Shown here: positions 23,097 through 32,892 of the stretch, one piece after another | How the letters are laid out: each line of letters opens with the position of its first letter | Numbering within the stretch: position 1 is the first letter of the stretch | Assembly: GCA_964631835.1 (NCBI GenBank) | Contig: CAZWAD010000003.1 | Span: 124,001 to 188,000 of the forward strand | Reading direction: 5' to 3' | Source: Bog-950 sp964631835 | GTDB lineage: Bacteria > Bacteroidota > Bacteroidia > Chitinophagales > LD1 | DNA length: 64,000 nt | Made by a program: the position numbers and the translations under genes | Notes under the pieces: model-generated | Databases searched by the model: none | What the model saw: the letters and a program-made list of their open reading frames with translations, nothing else | What the model was told of the DNA's origin: nothing

Positions 23097-24380
23097 ATGA
23101 CAATTCTCCCCTCCCTAAGGTCGAAAAATGAGCGAAAATCCCCAGAATTTATACTTACAGCCCTTTTTACCCTAATATTCAACTTGATTTTTTTGTCGGC
23201 TTTTGCTGAAGTTGACAAAGCGCAGTGGAGCGAAGGGAAATCTTTATTCAAAAGTAACTGCGCTGCCTGCCATAACCCTAAAGTAGATGGAACCGGTCCG
23301 GCATTAATGGGTGTTACCGCCAAGTGGGAAACAGCGGGAGATTTTAAGGGAAAAACAGGTAAGCAGTGGCTATATACATGGATACATAATTATGATGATG
23401 CAGTAAAGTCGGGGTATAAGTATGCGATGGATATGGCTAATAGCCGTCCAACAGCCATGAACGTTTTTACCTCGTTAAAAGATGAGCAGATAGATAAAAT
23501 ACTATTATATGTAGAAAACCCCGATGCCGTTGGGCCACCACCAACAGCAAAGGTTGAAGTTGACGGAGGCAAACCGAAAGAAGGAGGAGCAAGCGCCACG
23601 CTTTATTTGTTTATTCTGTTCCTGGTTCTGTTGGTAATTATTTTGGTAACTGTTACCAATAAACTCGATAAAGTTATTGCCGAGAAGAGGGGAGAAGTAG
23701 TTGTGGCTAAAACCCCATTCTATAAAAAACCGAATTTTATCGTTGCTCTTATTCTTATTGCCATAGTTTATTGCGGCTACGTGACAGTTGATGCTACCAC
23801 AAAACTCGGTCGCCAGAAAGGATACCAGCCCACACAGCCTATTAAGTACTCGCACGCGCTTCATGCCGGAAAGCATAAAATTGACTGCCAGTATTGTCAC
23901 AGCACCGCCTATAAGGGTAAGCATGCTAATATTCCTTCACTTAACACCTGTATGAACTGCCACAAACAAGTGAGCACAGGTCCGTTGTACGGGACCGAGG
24001 AAATAGCCAAGATTTACGATGCGGTTGGTTGGGATGCTTATACTAAAACATATTCAAAACCACCGAAGCCAGTGGAATGGGTGCGCATTCATAACCTGCC
24101 CGACCATGTTTATTTCAATCATGCCCAGCACGTCAATGCCGGTAAAGTTCAGTGCCAGACCTGCCACGGTCCCATTGAAACTATGGAGGAGGTTTATCAA
24201 TATTCTCCGCTTTCCATGGGCTGGTGTATCAACTGCCACCGTAATACTGAGGTGCAGTTTGCTTCAAACAACTATTACAGCGTGTACGAAAAACTTCACG
24301 AAGATTTGAAGAAAAACAAAATAGGTAAAATAACGGTGGAGAATGTAGGCGGAACAGAATGTCAGCGTTGCCATTATTGA
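23097..24380 (+). CDS. actA: Alternative complex III subunit ActA, multiheme cytochrome c
   Basis: 427 residues with six CxxCH heme c sites: CAACH at about residue 55, then CQYCH, CMNCH, CQTCH, CINCH and CQRCH at the very C-terminus. Order: export signal, a mono-heme cytochrome c domain, two transmembrane segments (about 168-190 and 212-230) and the pentaheme domain. Alternative complex III oxidises membrane menaquinol and ActA hands electrons towards the terminal oxidase on the periplasmic side. The five clustered sites are the classic ActA domain; the sixth sits in an N-terminal cytochrome module fused to it. First gene of the act-cox operon, 55 bp before actB, with a 7-bp-repeat spacer between. 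Confidence 0.93.
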   Translation: MTILPSLRSKNERKSPEFILTALFTLIFNLIFLSAFAEVDKAQWSEGKSLFKSNCAACHNPKVDGTGPALMGVTAKWETAGDFKGKTGKQWLYTWIHNYDDAVKSGYKYAMDMANSRPTAMNVFTSLKDEQIDKILLYVENPDAVGPPPTAKVEVDGGKPKEGGASATLYLFILFLVLLVIILVTVTNKLDKVIAEKRGEVVVAKTPFYKKPNFIVALILIAIVYCGYVTVDATTKLGRQKGYQPTQPIKYSHALHAGKHKIDCQYCHSTAYKGKHANIPSLNTCMNCHKQVSTGPLYGTEEIAKIYDAVGWDAYTKTYSKPPKPVEWVRIHNLPDHVYFNHAQHVNAGKVQCQTCHGPIETMEEVYQYSPLSMGWCINCHRNTEVQFASNNYYSVYEKLHEDLKKNKIGKITVENVGGTECQRCHY

Positions 24381-24400
24381 TAAAAGAAAAAGCGTATTAC

Positions 24401-24435
24401 GATTAACCATTAACGAATAACTATTAACGAATAAG
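24401..24435. repeat. Heptanucleotide tandem repeat abutting the actB start
   Basis: Five 7-bp units of the form (G/C/T)A(A/T)TAA(C/G), such as GATTAAC, CATTAAC and GAATAAC, fill the space up to the actB ATG at 24436. Similar 7-bp-period runs occur at six other sites in the window. Being directly at the ribosome binding region, copy number changes could alter actB translation. Confidence 0.8.
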
Positions 24436-27400
24436 ATGGCTGACAAAATATATTGGAAAGGAATTGAGGAAAAAGAGCAACTGGCAGGTTTCCGTGAAAT
24501 TGCTGAGAAGGAATTTGCGGAAGATCTGCCGGTGTTGAATTCTATTTCGGAAACTATTACCACAGCCAAATCTAGCCGGAAAGATTTTTTAAAAATGCTC
24601 GGCTTTAGCACCACAGCCGCAGTCATAGCTGCAAGTTGTGATATGCCGCTTCGTAAATCTATACCTTATGTATGGCGCCCCGAAGAAATTGTCCCGGGCA
24701 TGGCGAATTATTATGCTTCTACTTTCTGGCAAGGTGGCGATTACGGAGCGGTATTGGTAAAGACAAGAGAGGGTCGCCCGATTAAAATTGAAGGAAGAGA
24801 TAAAAAGAACGCGAGAATCACCAAAGGTGGGACCAGTGCCCGTGCACAGGCTTCGGTTCTTAGCTTATATGACGGGGCGCGTTTCAAAAATCCTAAAAGG
24901 GGAAAAGAAAATATTACCTGGGAAGTTGCAGATAAGGAAATAGGAGAGAAGCTGAAAACTGCGGCTGCTAACGGAAAAGTGGCTTTGGTTTCTTCTACCA
25001 TAATTTCACCTTCCACTAAAGCTGTCATAGCTGAATTCGGAAAATCCTTAGGAGGCAAATTCGAACATTTTGTTTACGATGGAATTTCTTATTCAGGAAT
25101 TCTGGATGCTAACGAAACAAACTTCGGTAAGCGGTTTATTCCTTCTTATCATTTCGATAAAGCAAAAGTTATTGTAAGCGTAGGCTGCGATTTCCTAGGC
25201 ACTTGGGTTTCACCGGTTGAGTTTGCTGCCGATTATGCGGTAACCCGTAAAGTGAATAAGGACAAAACTGAAATGAGCCGTCACATTCAGTTCGAGTCGG
25301 TTCCTACCATTACCGGGTTTAAAGCTGATACAAGAGTTGCTCTTAAACCTTCCGATAGTTTAAACGCACTGATTGATATATATAATGTAGTAGTTGGCGG
25401 TGGAAGTGCGAAAAATGAAAAAGCGGGTAAAGCTGCGAAAGAATTACTCGATGCTAAAGGCGCATCTATAGTAGTTTGCGGCTCTAACAGCAAAGGAGTT
25501 CAAATGATAGTGAACGCTATCAACAATGCTCTCGGCAATTACGGCACTACCATAACCTGGGACAGACCTTATTATACTAAGCAGGGTTCCGACAAAGCGC
25601 TCACTTCATTGATTGAAGGGCTTAACGGTGGCACTATCAAGGCGGTGTTGTTCTACGATTGCAACCCGGTTTATAATTCACCGGTAGATGGTTTAGCTGA
25701 AGCTTTGAAAAAAGCCGATGTTACTGTTTCGTTTGCTAACCGCTTTGACGAGACTTCAGCGAGTTCAGCATACATTCTTCCCGATAACCACTGGCTTGAA
25801 AGTTGGAATGATTCCGAAGCCAAGATGGGAATTCTGAATACCACTCAGCCGGCTATCTCTAAATTATTTGACACTCGTCCCTTCCAGGAAACGCTTTTAA
25901 AGTGGTCCGGTAAGGAAGGTTCGTATTACCAGTACATCCAAAAATATTGGGAAAGTAATTTCTATGGAAAGCAATCCACCTACAATGGGTTTTGGGCTTT
26001 CTGGGATAATGCAGTGGCCGATGGTGAAGTAGAACTTCCTGCTACCGGTGGCGCATCATATTCAGCAGGTGATGTTGCCGGGGCAGTGGCAGAACTTTCA
26101 TCGGGAATTTCTTCAATGGGCGATGTACAGGTAAAAGTATATGAGTCTGTAGCGGTAGGCGATGGTTACTGGTCTGATAACCCTTGGTTACAAGAATTAC
26201 CTGACCCGGTTTCGAAAGTTACATGGGACAATTATATAGTAGCTAATCCGCGGTGGATGAATAAGAATGGCTACAATCTCGACCCCGATTTTAAAGAGAA
26301 AAAATACGCAGTTGCCAAACTCACAGCTAACGGTCATAATGTGGAACTTCCAGTAGTAGGCGTTCCCGGAACACCAGAGGGTGTTTTTGGAATTGCGCTC
26401 GGTTATGGTCGTGAGGCAGTTGGCCATGACGAGTTGAGAGTGGGTAAAAATGTTTTCCGATTGTTAGACAATAAGAACGGAGTGACCCATACTGCAAAAG
26501 CCACGATTGAGAAAGCACCCGGTACTGTTCAACTTGCTATTACCCAAACCCATTTCAACATTACCATGAAGGATTTGGGCGGAGTAAAAACACGCAAGAC
26601 TGTAAAGGAAACAACACTCAAGGAATATATTAAAGACAAGAGTGCCGGTAACGAAGACCGCAAGGAGATTCTTGACCACATGGTAACTCTTTATGGAGAA
26701 AGCAATTATGGTCAGCATGAGTATCCCGGTCACCACTGGAGTATGGTTGTTGATTTGAATTCATGCACTGGTTGCGGAGCTTGTGTAGTGGCATGCAATG
26801 CCGAAAACAATGTACCGGTAGTTGGTAAAGACCAGGTAACACGAGCCCGTGAAATGCATTGGTTGCGGATTGACCGGTACTATACCGGTGAAGCAGATAA
26901 CCCGGATGTGGTTTTTCAGCCGATGTTGTGTCAGCACTGCGACAATGCGCCTTGCGAAAACGTTTGTCCGGTAGCAGCAACCAACCATAGCAGCGAAGGG
27001 ATGAACCAGATGGCTTATAACCGTTGTATTGGTACCCGCTATTGCGCAAACAACTGTCCTTATAAAGTACGTAGGTTCAATTGGTACGATTACCAACAAG
27101 CAGATGCTTTCGATAAGAGATGGGGAACTTCAAACGACAGCAATCCTGCTCTCGAAAAAATGGGGCTCAAAGCACCTTTAGCTTCTGAATATCTTGGACT
27201 ACATGAGCCATTAACCAGAATGGTATTGAATCCCGATGTTACAGTTCGATCTAGGGGTGTAATGGAGAAATGTTCGTTTTGCGCTCAGCGTTTACAGGCT
27301 GGTAAACTTGAAGCTAAGAAAGCTAGCCGCACGTTAACTGATGCGGATATTGTTACTGCTTGCCAGAATGCCTGTCCGACAAACGCAATTACTTTTGGCG

Positions 27401-27567
27401 ACAGAAATAATAAGGAAAGCGCTGTTACACCTTTGTTTAATGATGAAAGGGCGTTCGGGGTAATTGAAGAGATTCATACCATGCCGAATGTTCTTTACTT
27501 AACACAAGTGAGGAACAGGGAGGAGGAAAAGAAATACGAGGTAATTGATTATTACCATGAAGGATAA
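24436..27567 (+). CDS. actB: Alternative complex III subunit ActB, molybdopterin-like plus iron-sulfur domains
   Basis: 1043 residues. A twin-arginine-like/lipoprotein region near residue 50 (SSRKDFLKMLGFSTTAAVIA, then ASC) is followed by a molybdopterin-oxidoreductase-like domain (about 70-720) that in ActB carries no Mo cofactor, and by a four-cluster ferredoxin domain (about 775-990) with SCTGCGACVVAC, CQHCDNAPCENVCP, RCIGTRYCANNCPYK, CSFCAQR and CQNACPTNAI. The clusters form the electron wire from the quinol site in ActC towards ActA. Fusion of the catalytic-like and ferredoxin parts in one chain is the normal ActB form. Second gene of the operon. Confidence 0.95.
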   Translation: MADKIYWKGIEEKEQLAGFREIAEKEFAEDLPVLNSISETITTAKSSRKDFLKMLGFSTTAAVIAASCDMPLRKSIPYVWRPEEIVPGMANYYASTFWQGGDYGAVLVKTREGRPIKIEGRDKKNARITKGGTSARAQASVLSLYDGARFKNPKRGKENITWEVADKEIGEKLKTAAANGKVALVSSTIISPSTKAVIAEFGKSLGGKFEHFVYDGISYSGILDANETNFGKRFIPSYHFDKAKVIVSVGCDFLGTWVSPVEFAADYAVTRKVNKDKTEMSRHIQFESVPTITGFKADTRVALKPSDSLNALIDIYNVVVGGGSAKNEKAGKAAKELLDAKGASIVVCGSNSKGVQMIVNAINNALGNYGTTITWDRPYYTKQGSDKALTSLIEGLNGGTIKAVLFYDCNPVYNSPVDGLAEALKKADVTVSFANRFDETSASSAYILPDNHWLESWNDSEAKMGILNTTQPAISKLFDTRPFQETLLKWSGKEGSYYQYIQKYWESNFYGKQSTYNGFWAFWDNAVADGEVELPATGGASYSAGDVAGAVAELSSGISSMGDVQVKVYESVAVGDGYWSDNPWLQELPDPVSKVTWDNYIVANPRWMNKNGYNLDPDFKEKKYAVAKLTANGHNVELPVVGVPGTPEGVFGIALGYGREAVGHDELRVGKNVFRLLDNKNGVTHTAKATIEKAPGTVQLAITQTHFNITMKDLGGVKTRKTVKETTLKEYIKDKSAGNEDRKEILDHMVTLYGESNYGQHEYPGHHWSMVVDLNSCTGCGACVVACNAENNVPVVGKDQVTRAREMHWLRIDRYYTGEADNPDVVFQPMLCQHCDNAPCENVCPVAATNHSSEGMNQMAYNRCIGTRYCANNCPYKVRRFNWYDYQQADAFDKRWGTSNDSNPALEKMGLKAPLASEYLGLHEPLTRMVLNPDVTVRSRGVMEKCSFCAQRLQAGKLEAKKASRTLTDADIVTACQNACPTNAITFGDRNNKESAVTPLFNDERAFGVIEEIHTMPNVLYLTQVRNREEEKKYEVIDYYHEG

Positions 27568-27593
27568 TAGTGTAAACCGATAACTAAAAGAAG

Positions 27594-29042
27594 ATGCACG
27601 CATACGAATCAGAATTCAGGGAACCGCTAATTAATGGTTTAGATAAAAACTACACAAAAATTACCGATGACCTTGTTGCCCCCGTTGAAAGAAATTCAGC
27701 GTTATGGTGGCTGGCAATTACAATTACCGGTGCAGGTGTGGCGTTTTTTGTTTTTTGCTTAACATGGACAGTTTGGTTTGGAATCGGAACTTGGGGGTTG
27801 AATAAAACAATTGGTTGGGCATGGGATATCACCAACTTTGTTTGGTGGATTGGTATTGGTCATGCCGGAACGTTAATTTCAGCGATCTTGTTGTTGTTTC
27901 GTCAACGTTACCGCACCGGTATTAACCGCGCTGCAGAAGCAATGACCATCTTTGCGGTAATTTGCGCAGGGATATTTCCAATCTTCCATATGGGCCGGGT
28001 TTGGGATGCAGGATTTATTTTCCCTCTCCCGAATACAAGAGGTCCGCTGTGGGTGAATTTTAACTCTCCTCTTTTGTGGGACGTGTTTGCTATCTCAACT
28101 TACTTTTCCGTTTCATTACTGTTCTGGTACTCCGGTCTAATGCCTGACTTTGGTACGGTTCGAGACCGTGCTAAAGGAAAATGGCGCAAATGGATTTATA
28201 ACATCCTTTCTTTCGGATGGATGGGAAGTGCAAAACAATGGCAGCGTTTCGAATCACTTTCATTGGTTCTTGCCGGTCTTTCTACACCGCTGGTTCTTTC
28301 GGTTCATACCATAGTATCATTTGACTTTGCCACCTCGGTTATACCCGGATGGCACACAACTATCTTTCCGCCTTACTTCGTTGCAGGTGCAATTTTTTCC
28401 GGTTTTGCCATGGTGGAAACATTGATGCTCATAAGCAGGAAGATGTTTAACCTCGAAGACTACATTACAATAGCACACATTGAGTCCATGAACAAGATTA
28501 TTGTGCTTACCGGTTCTATTGTAGGCATAGCGTATCTTACTGAGCTTTTTATTGCCTGGTATTCGGGATTCCTTTATGAGCAATTTGCCTTCTATAACCG
28601 AATCCTCGGAAAATATTTCTGGGCGTATGCGCTGATGATGACGTGCAACGTTGTTTCTCCCCAGTTTTACTGGATTAAAAGTGTAAGAAGAAATATTATT
28701 ATCACTTTCATACTTTCCATTTTCGTAAATGTGGGGATGTGGTTCGAGCGTTTTGTAATTATCGTTACCTCTCTGGCTGATGATTACCTTCCCTCAAGCT
28801 GGGCTTACTTTTCGCCAACCTGGGTTGATATTGGAATTTATACAGGCTCCATTTCCGTGTTCCTGTTCTTGTTCCTGTTGTTCTCGCGCTTCTTCCCGAC
28901 TATAGCTATTGCTGAAGTGAAAGCTATTTTCAGAACTTCATCGGAAGTAGCTAAAGCGGAGCGAGCGAAGAAAGAGGGGGCAGCACATGGGGGCTTTGTG
29001 GGACTGCAGACGGTAGGACCATTAGATAAAGATGCAAAGTGA
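27594..29042 (+). CDS. actC: Alternative complex III subunit ActC, NrfD-like quinol-binding membrane protein
   Basis: 482 residues with about ten transmembrane helices of the NrfD/PsrC fold (WWLAITITGAGVAFFVFCLT, WWIGIGHAGTLISAILLL, TPLVLSVHTIVSFDFATSV, and so on). ActC is the main quinol-oxidising membrane subunit. The conserved HAGTLISA and LSVHTIVSFDFA segments, which line the quinol pocket in this family, are intact. Starts 26 bp after actB; tail is cytoplasmic and basic (VAKAERAKKEGAAHGG). Confidence 0.93.
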   Translation: MHAYESEFREPLINGLDKNYTKITDDLVAPVERNSALWWLAITITGAGVAFFVFCLTWTVWFGIGTWGLNKTIGWAWDITNFVWWIGIGHAGTLISAILLLFRQRYRTGINRAAEAMTIFAVICAGIFPIFHMGRVWDAGFIFPLPNTRGPLWVNFNSPLLWDVFAISTYFSVSLLFWYSGLMPDFGTVRDRAKGKWRKWIYNILSFGWMGSAKQWQRFESLSLVLAGLSTPLVLSVHTIVSFDFATSVIPGWHTTIFPPYFVAGAIFSGFAMVETLMLISRKMFNLEDYITIAHIESMNKIIVLTGSIVGIAYLTELFIAWYSGFLYEQFAFYNRILGKYFWAYALMMTCNVVSPQFYWIKSVRRNIIITFILSIFVNVGMWFERFVIIVTSLADDYLPSSWAYFSPTWVDIGIYTGSISVFLFLFLLFSRFFPTIAIAEVKAIFRTSSEVAKAERAKKEGAAHGGFVGLQTVGPLDKDAK

Positions 29043-29074
29043 TAATGACATTGATAAATAGTTAATAAAAAAAT

Positions 29075-29617
29075 ATGTCGAGTAACAAATTTATAGTAGC
29101 GCTTTGGGGACATGAGGAAGTTTACCTTCATGCCATTCACAACATTCGTGCGAAAGGAATTGAAATTTATGATAGCCTCGTTCCTTTTCCCGTTCACGGA
29201 CTGGAAGATGCGCTGGGCTATAAGGAAAGCCGCCTGCACACAGCGGGTTTCTGGTTCGGAGCAACCGGAACCACTTTGGCTCTTACTTTTATGACTTGGG
29301 TAATGACTACAAGTTACCCGATCAACTTTGGTGGTAAACCCAACTGGCCGGTTCCTTCGTTTATTCCGATTACGTTTGAATTGACTGTATTGTTTTCTGC
29401 TTGGGGAATGACACTTACTTATTTAGTGAGAAACAAACTTTGGCCTGGTCGTATTCCGAGAATTTACGACAAGAGAACAACCGATGACCGAATGGCGCTT
29501 GTGTTCGATGCTGAGAATCTTTCTGAAAAAGAAATAAACTCTATTAAGGAGGCTTGTAAGAAAGAAGGTGCTTTAGAAATAAATGACAAAGTATTCAAAG
29601 AAGACGAAGGTTTATAA
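29075..29617 (+). CDS. actD: Alternative complex III subunit ActD (DUF3341)
   Basis: 180 residues, DUF3341: a cytoplasmic N-terminal domain (FIVALWGHEEVYLHAIHNIR, IYDSLVPFPVHGLEDALGYK) followed by two transmembrane helices (GATGTTLALTFMTWVMTTSY and ITFELTVLFSAWGMTLTYLV) and a soluble tail. ActD is a structural membrane subunit of alternative complex III without cofactors. Position between actC (32-bp gap) and actE is canonical. Confidence 0.93.
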   Translation: MSSNKFIVALWGHEEVYLHAIHNIRAKGIEIYDSLVPFPVHGLEDALGYKESRLHTAGFWFGATGTTLALTFMTWVMTTSYPINFGGKPNWPVPSFIPITFELTVLFSAWGMTLTYLVRNKLWPGRIPRIYDKRTTDDRMALVFDAENLSEKEINSIKEACKKEGALEINDKVFKEDEGL

Positions 29618-29638
29618 TTGGAGAAATCAAAAAGTAAA

Positions 29639-30325
29639 ATGAAACGACAAATCATAAATCTTATTCCGGTAATTGTAATTGCGGCATTTCTTGGAGCATG
29701 CAGTAAGCCGGGAAAAGACAAACCGGGAAGTATTTATATGCCCGACATGACTTATTCAAATGCTTACGAAACTTACTCTGCAAGCTATGACCAGAATGCA
29801 CCTGAAAAAACTTCAGCCCGTAAGCCGGTTGAAAGAACAATTCCGTATGGCTATATTCCTGACGACCCGAAGGTGAAAACAAATCAGGGTTTTTTGATGA
29901 GTTATATGATTAAGAACCATTACACTCATGACCCTGCCAAACTGGACGAAGAAAGAATACGTGCTGCGAATGAAATTCAAAATCCTTTTGAAAATACCTC
30001 AGAAAACTTAGAAGAAGGAAAGAGACTTTACAACATCAATTGCTCCCCATGTCATGGCGAGAAAGGAGATGGCAACGGACAGTTAGTGGAATTACCAGGT
30101 GGCGGTGACGGACCTTTTACTTCACGGCCGCAATCGTATAAAGCACTTCTTCCGACTTTAAAAGACGGAGCAATTTTCTATTCGGTAAGTTATGGGAAAA
30201 ATATGATGGGCGGTTACGGATTCCAGCTTTCAGTAAAAGAAAGATGGCAGGTGATTCATTACATAAAAAAATTAGGAGGAATACCGGAAGGAAAAGGGGC
30301 AGCGGCCACTGAACCGAAAAAGTAG
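29639..30325 (+). CDS. actE: Alternative complex III subunit ActE, mono-heme cytochrome c lipoprotein
   Basis: 228 residues from ATG 29639 (MKRQIINLIPVIVIAAFLGA then Cys21, a lipobox); a TTG seven codons upstream is less likely because it would bury the signal. One heme site, CSPCH, around residue 140 in LYNINCSPCHGEKGDGNG, and a distal Met ligand candidate in GKNMMGGYGFQLS. ActE is a membrane-anchored cytochrome c docking to ActA. Follows actD by 21 bp. Confidence 0.92.
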   Translation: MKRQIINLIPVIVIAAFLGACSKPGKDKPGSIYMPDMTYSNAYETYSASYDQNAPEKTSARKPVERTIPYGYIPDDPKVKTNQGFLMSYMIKNHYTHDPAKLDEERIRAANEIQNPFENTSENLEEGKRLYNINCSPCHGEKGDGNGQLVELPGGGDGPFTSRPQSYKALLPTLKDGAIFYSVSYGKNMMGGYGFQLSVKERWQVIHYIKKLGGIPEGKGAAATEPKK

Positions 30326-30361
30326 GATTAAAAGTAATAGCAACTGAAAACTAAATAAAGA

Positions 30362-31732
30362 ATGACTGACAATTTTGTTTTTACCGATAAACTAAAAAGA
30401 AACTTGCTTATCATGATGGGTGTAGGTGCGCTCGGATTGTTGTTCATGTTTCTTCTTTCTCCTGAAAATCATCATGCACGTGTTTGGTCTAATCTGCTCA
30501 TCAACACTTATTATTTCACCGGTATAGGATTGTTCGGTTTGTTTGTTGTAGCTGCTACACAGTTGGCTTATGGCGGCTGGCAAACACTGATGAAGAGAAT
30601 ATTTCTTTCCATGTCAGCATGGGTTAGAGTTAGCGGGGTGTTATTGATATTAATTGTTGCGTTAGGTTATTTAGGAGTTCACACCTTATACGACCATGCG
30701 AAAGAAATCAGCCACTTGAAAGTTGTTCCGGATATTTTTACTACCAAAGTAATTTGGTTCGCGCCTGTTTTTTGGTTCAGCCGTTTGATTGCTTATGCAG
30801 GGCTTTGGTTTTTCTTTTCGTGGTACATGAACAAATTTTTTGCCCGCACCGACCAAACAAACCCCAAAGTTTACAAGCGTTCAAAATTATTAGCTGCGGC
30901 ATTCATTGTAACTTTTGCTGTTACAGAATCAGCTGCAAGTTGGGATTACATTATGAGCTTGGACCCACACTGGTATTCTACACTTTTCGGTTGGTACAAT
31001 TTTGCCAGTTATGGTTGCGCTGCTTGGGGTATGAGTATTTTACTGGTGATTTATTTGAAATCGCAAGGGTATCTTCCGAAAGTGAATGAGAACCACGTTC
31101 ACGACTTAGGAAAAATGCTTTTCGGGTTCTCCATCTTCTGGACTTACTTATGGTTTTCTCAATTCATGCTCCAGTGGTATGCTAACATGCCCGAAGAAAC
31201 ATCGTTTTGGGTTCACCGATTTGATGTAGGATATTTTAAAGGAACGATTTTCCTTTCGCTCATCATCAATTTCGTTTTCCCTCTGTTGTTTTTAATAAAA
31301 AGAGGAAACAAAAGAAATTTCAAAATCATCGGCTTTGGAGCGGCTTTGCTGGTGTTCGGTCATTACATTGATTTTTTCAATTACACATTTTTCGAACCGA
31401 ACCGGAACCATGAATTAGTGCACCACGCTTCAGTTAAATCAGATAGAGTTGTTCTGTATGCAGAAAACCACGAGCACAAAACTGAAGCGCATACCGATGC
31501 GGCACCTGCTCATGGTAAAACAGAAACAGGTCATGGTCATGAGGGCGGGCATGGACACGAGGCACCGGTAGCCAATTTTGCTTCAATAGGCTTGGGAGAA
31601 ATTTTAGTATTCATCGGATTTTTCGGAGCGTTTTTGTATATGTTTTTCTGGAATCTTTCAAAACGTCCGATTACACCGGAGGATGACCCGTATTTGCATG
31701 AATCGGAAAAACTGACTGTGGTATATTCTTAA
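30362..31732 (+). CDS. actF: Alternative complex III subunit ActF, NrfD-like membrane protein
   Basis: 456 residues, about ten transmembrane helices, paralogous in fold to ActC (LLIMMGVGALGLLFMFLLSP, VTESAASWDYIMSLDPHWYS, FSIFWTYLWFSQFMLQWYAN). Paired with ActC it builds the membrane core. Odd feature: between the penultimate and last helices (about residues 375-402) is a His-rich stretch, HKTEAHTDAAPAHGKTETGH followed by GHEGGHGHE, resembling a metal-binding spacer. The cytochrome oxidase genes follow 31 bp later, consistent with a physical supercomplex. Confidence 0.92.
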   Translation: MTDNFVFTDKLKRNLLIMMGVGALGLLFMFLLSPENHHARVWSNLLINTYYFTGIGLFGLFVVAATQLAYGGWQTLMKRIFLSMSAWVRVSGVLLILIVALGYLGVHTLYDHAKEISHLKVVPDIFTTKVIWFAPVFWFSRLIAYAGLWFFFSWYMNKFFARTDQTNPKVYKRSKLLAAAFIVTFAVTESAASWDYIMSLDPHWYSTLFGWYNFASYGCAAWGMSILLVIYLKSQGYLPKVNENHVHDLGKMLFGFSIFWTYLWFSQFMLQWYANMPEETSFWVHRFDVGYFKGTIFLSLIINFVFPLLFLIKRGNKRNFKIIGFGAALLVFGHYIDFFNYTFFEPNRNHELVHHASVKSDRVVLYAENHEHKTEAHTDAAPAHGKTETGHGHEGGHGHEAPVANFASIGLGEILVFIGFFGAFLYMFFWNLSKRPITPEDDPYLHESEKLTVVYS

Positions 31733-31763
31733 TGAAATTGTTTAAAGGAAAAGACATTAAATC

Positions 31764-32858
31764 ATGACAGCATTTTTAAGTTTTGCGATAATCGTTCTGT
31801 TGTTTGTGGTTCTTGTTTTAATAGCAAGAGCGCAAGAACTAACAGCCGATTTAAAGGACGGGAAAGTAAGTTTTACCAATCAAAGCCGTGTTAACGGTTA
31901 CCTGCTTCTTGGTTTTTTGGTTTTCATGTTTGCCGGTTCTGCTATGTGCTTTAAAATCCTTGCACCGGTAATGGTTCCCAAAGCAGCTTCTATTCACGGG
32001 GAGCACACGGATTTTCTTTTTAATGTAACTAACGTGGTTATAGGTATTGTATTTGTGTTGACCCAAGTTGCTCTCTTTTATTTTGCTTATCGCTACAACG
32101 AAAGCAAGGGGCATGAAGCTTACTTCTATCCTCATAATAACAAGTTGGAAATCATCTGGACGGTAATTCCTTCTATTGTTCTTGCCTTTTTGATTACCAT
32201 GGGTATTTATGAGTGGATGAACATTTTTGATGCAACCAAAAGAGACAAGGATATGCTGGTGATTGAAACTACCGGCAAGCAATTCAACTGGATGATTCGT
32301 TATCCCGGGAAGGACGGAAAATTCGGTGAGCGAATCATTGATAAAAAACATGTTTCACCAACCAATGAACTGGGTATTAACTGGGAAGATAAGAAGAGTC
32401 ATGATGATTTTATGTCTGATAAACTTTACCTGGTTAAAAACAGGCCGGTGCTTATGAAACTCGGAGCGCAAGATGTATTGCACAGTTTCTTTCTTCCTCA
32501 CTTTCGTGTTAAGATGGATTGTGTGCCGGGCATTCCGACCGAGTTTTATTTTACTCCTACGATGACAACTACCGAAATGCAGGAATATCTGAAAGCACAG
32601 CCATGGTGGCAAACGATTAATCCTGAAACCGGGCAGCCACGCTGGCAAACTTTTAAATATGAATTGGCTTGTGCCGAGTTGTGTGGTAAGTCGCATTACG
32701 GTATGCAGCGGGAAGTAGTAGTGGTTTCGCAGCAGGAATATGATACCTGGCTGAATGCTCAGGCCCCGATGTACCAACCACCTGTAGCTGAAACTCCGGC
32801 AGTTGATACAGCAAAAGCACAAGAAAAAAAACCAACGGCAATGTTGGTAAAACATTAA
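31764..32858 (+). CDS. coxB: Cytochrome c oxidase subunit II
   Basis: 364 residues. Up to four N-terminal hydrophobic segments (about 2-22, 48-68, 90-110, 130-150), more than the canonical two, then the periplasmic cupredoxin domain with the CuA ligands in VLHSFFLPHFRVKMD and CAELCGKSHYGMQREV (Cys-x3-Cys-x3-His plus Met, residues about 303-314). It takes electrons from cytochrome c or directly from ActA/ActE. No heme c is fused. The tail is a low-complexity PPVAETPAVDTAKAQE stretch. Part of the act-cox operon. Confidence 0.95.
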   Translation: MTAFLSFAIIVLLFVVLVLIARAQELTADLKDGKVSFTNQSRVNGYLLLGFLVFMFAGSAMCFKILAPVMVPKAASIHGEHTDFLFNVTNVVIGIVFVLTQVALFYFAYRYNESKGHEAYFYPHNNKLEIIWTVIPSIVLAFLITMGIYEWMNIFDATKRDKDMLVIETTGKQFNWMIRYPGKDGKFGERIIDKKHVSPTNELGINWEDKKSHDDFMSDKLYLVKNRPVLMKLGAQDVLHSFFLPHFRVKMDCVPGIPTEFYFTPTMTTTEMQEYLKAQPWWQTINPETGQPRWQTFKYELACAELCGKSHYGMQREVVVVSQQEYDTWLNAQAPMYQPPVAETPAVDTAKAQEKKPTAMLVKH

Positions 32859-32892
32859 TGAGGTGAAATTCAAAATTTGAAATTAAAGAGAT

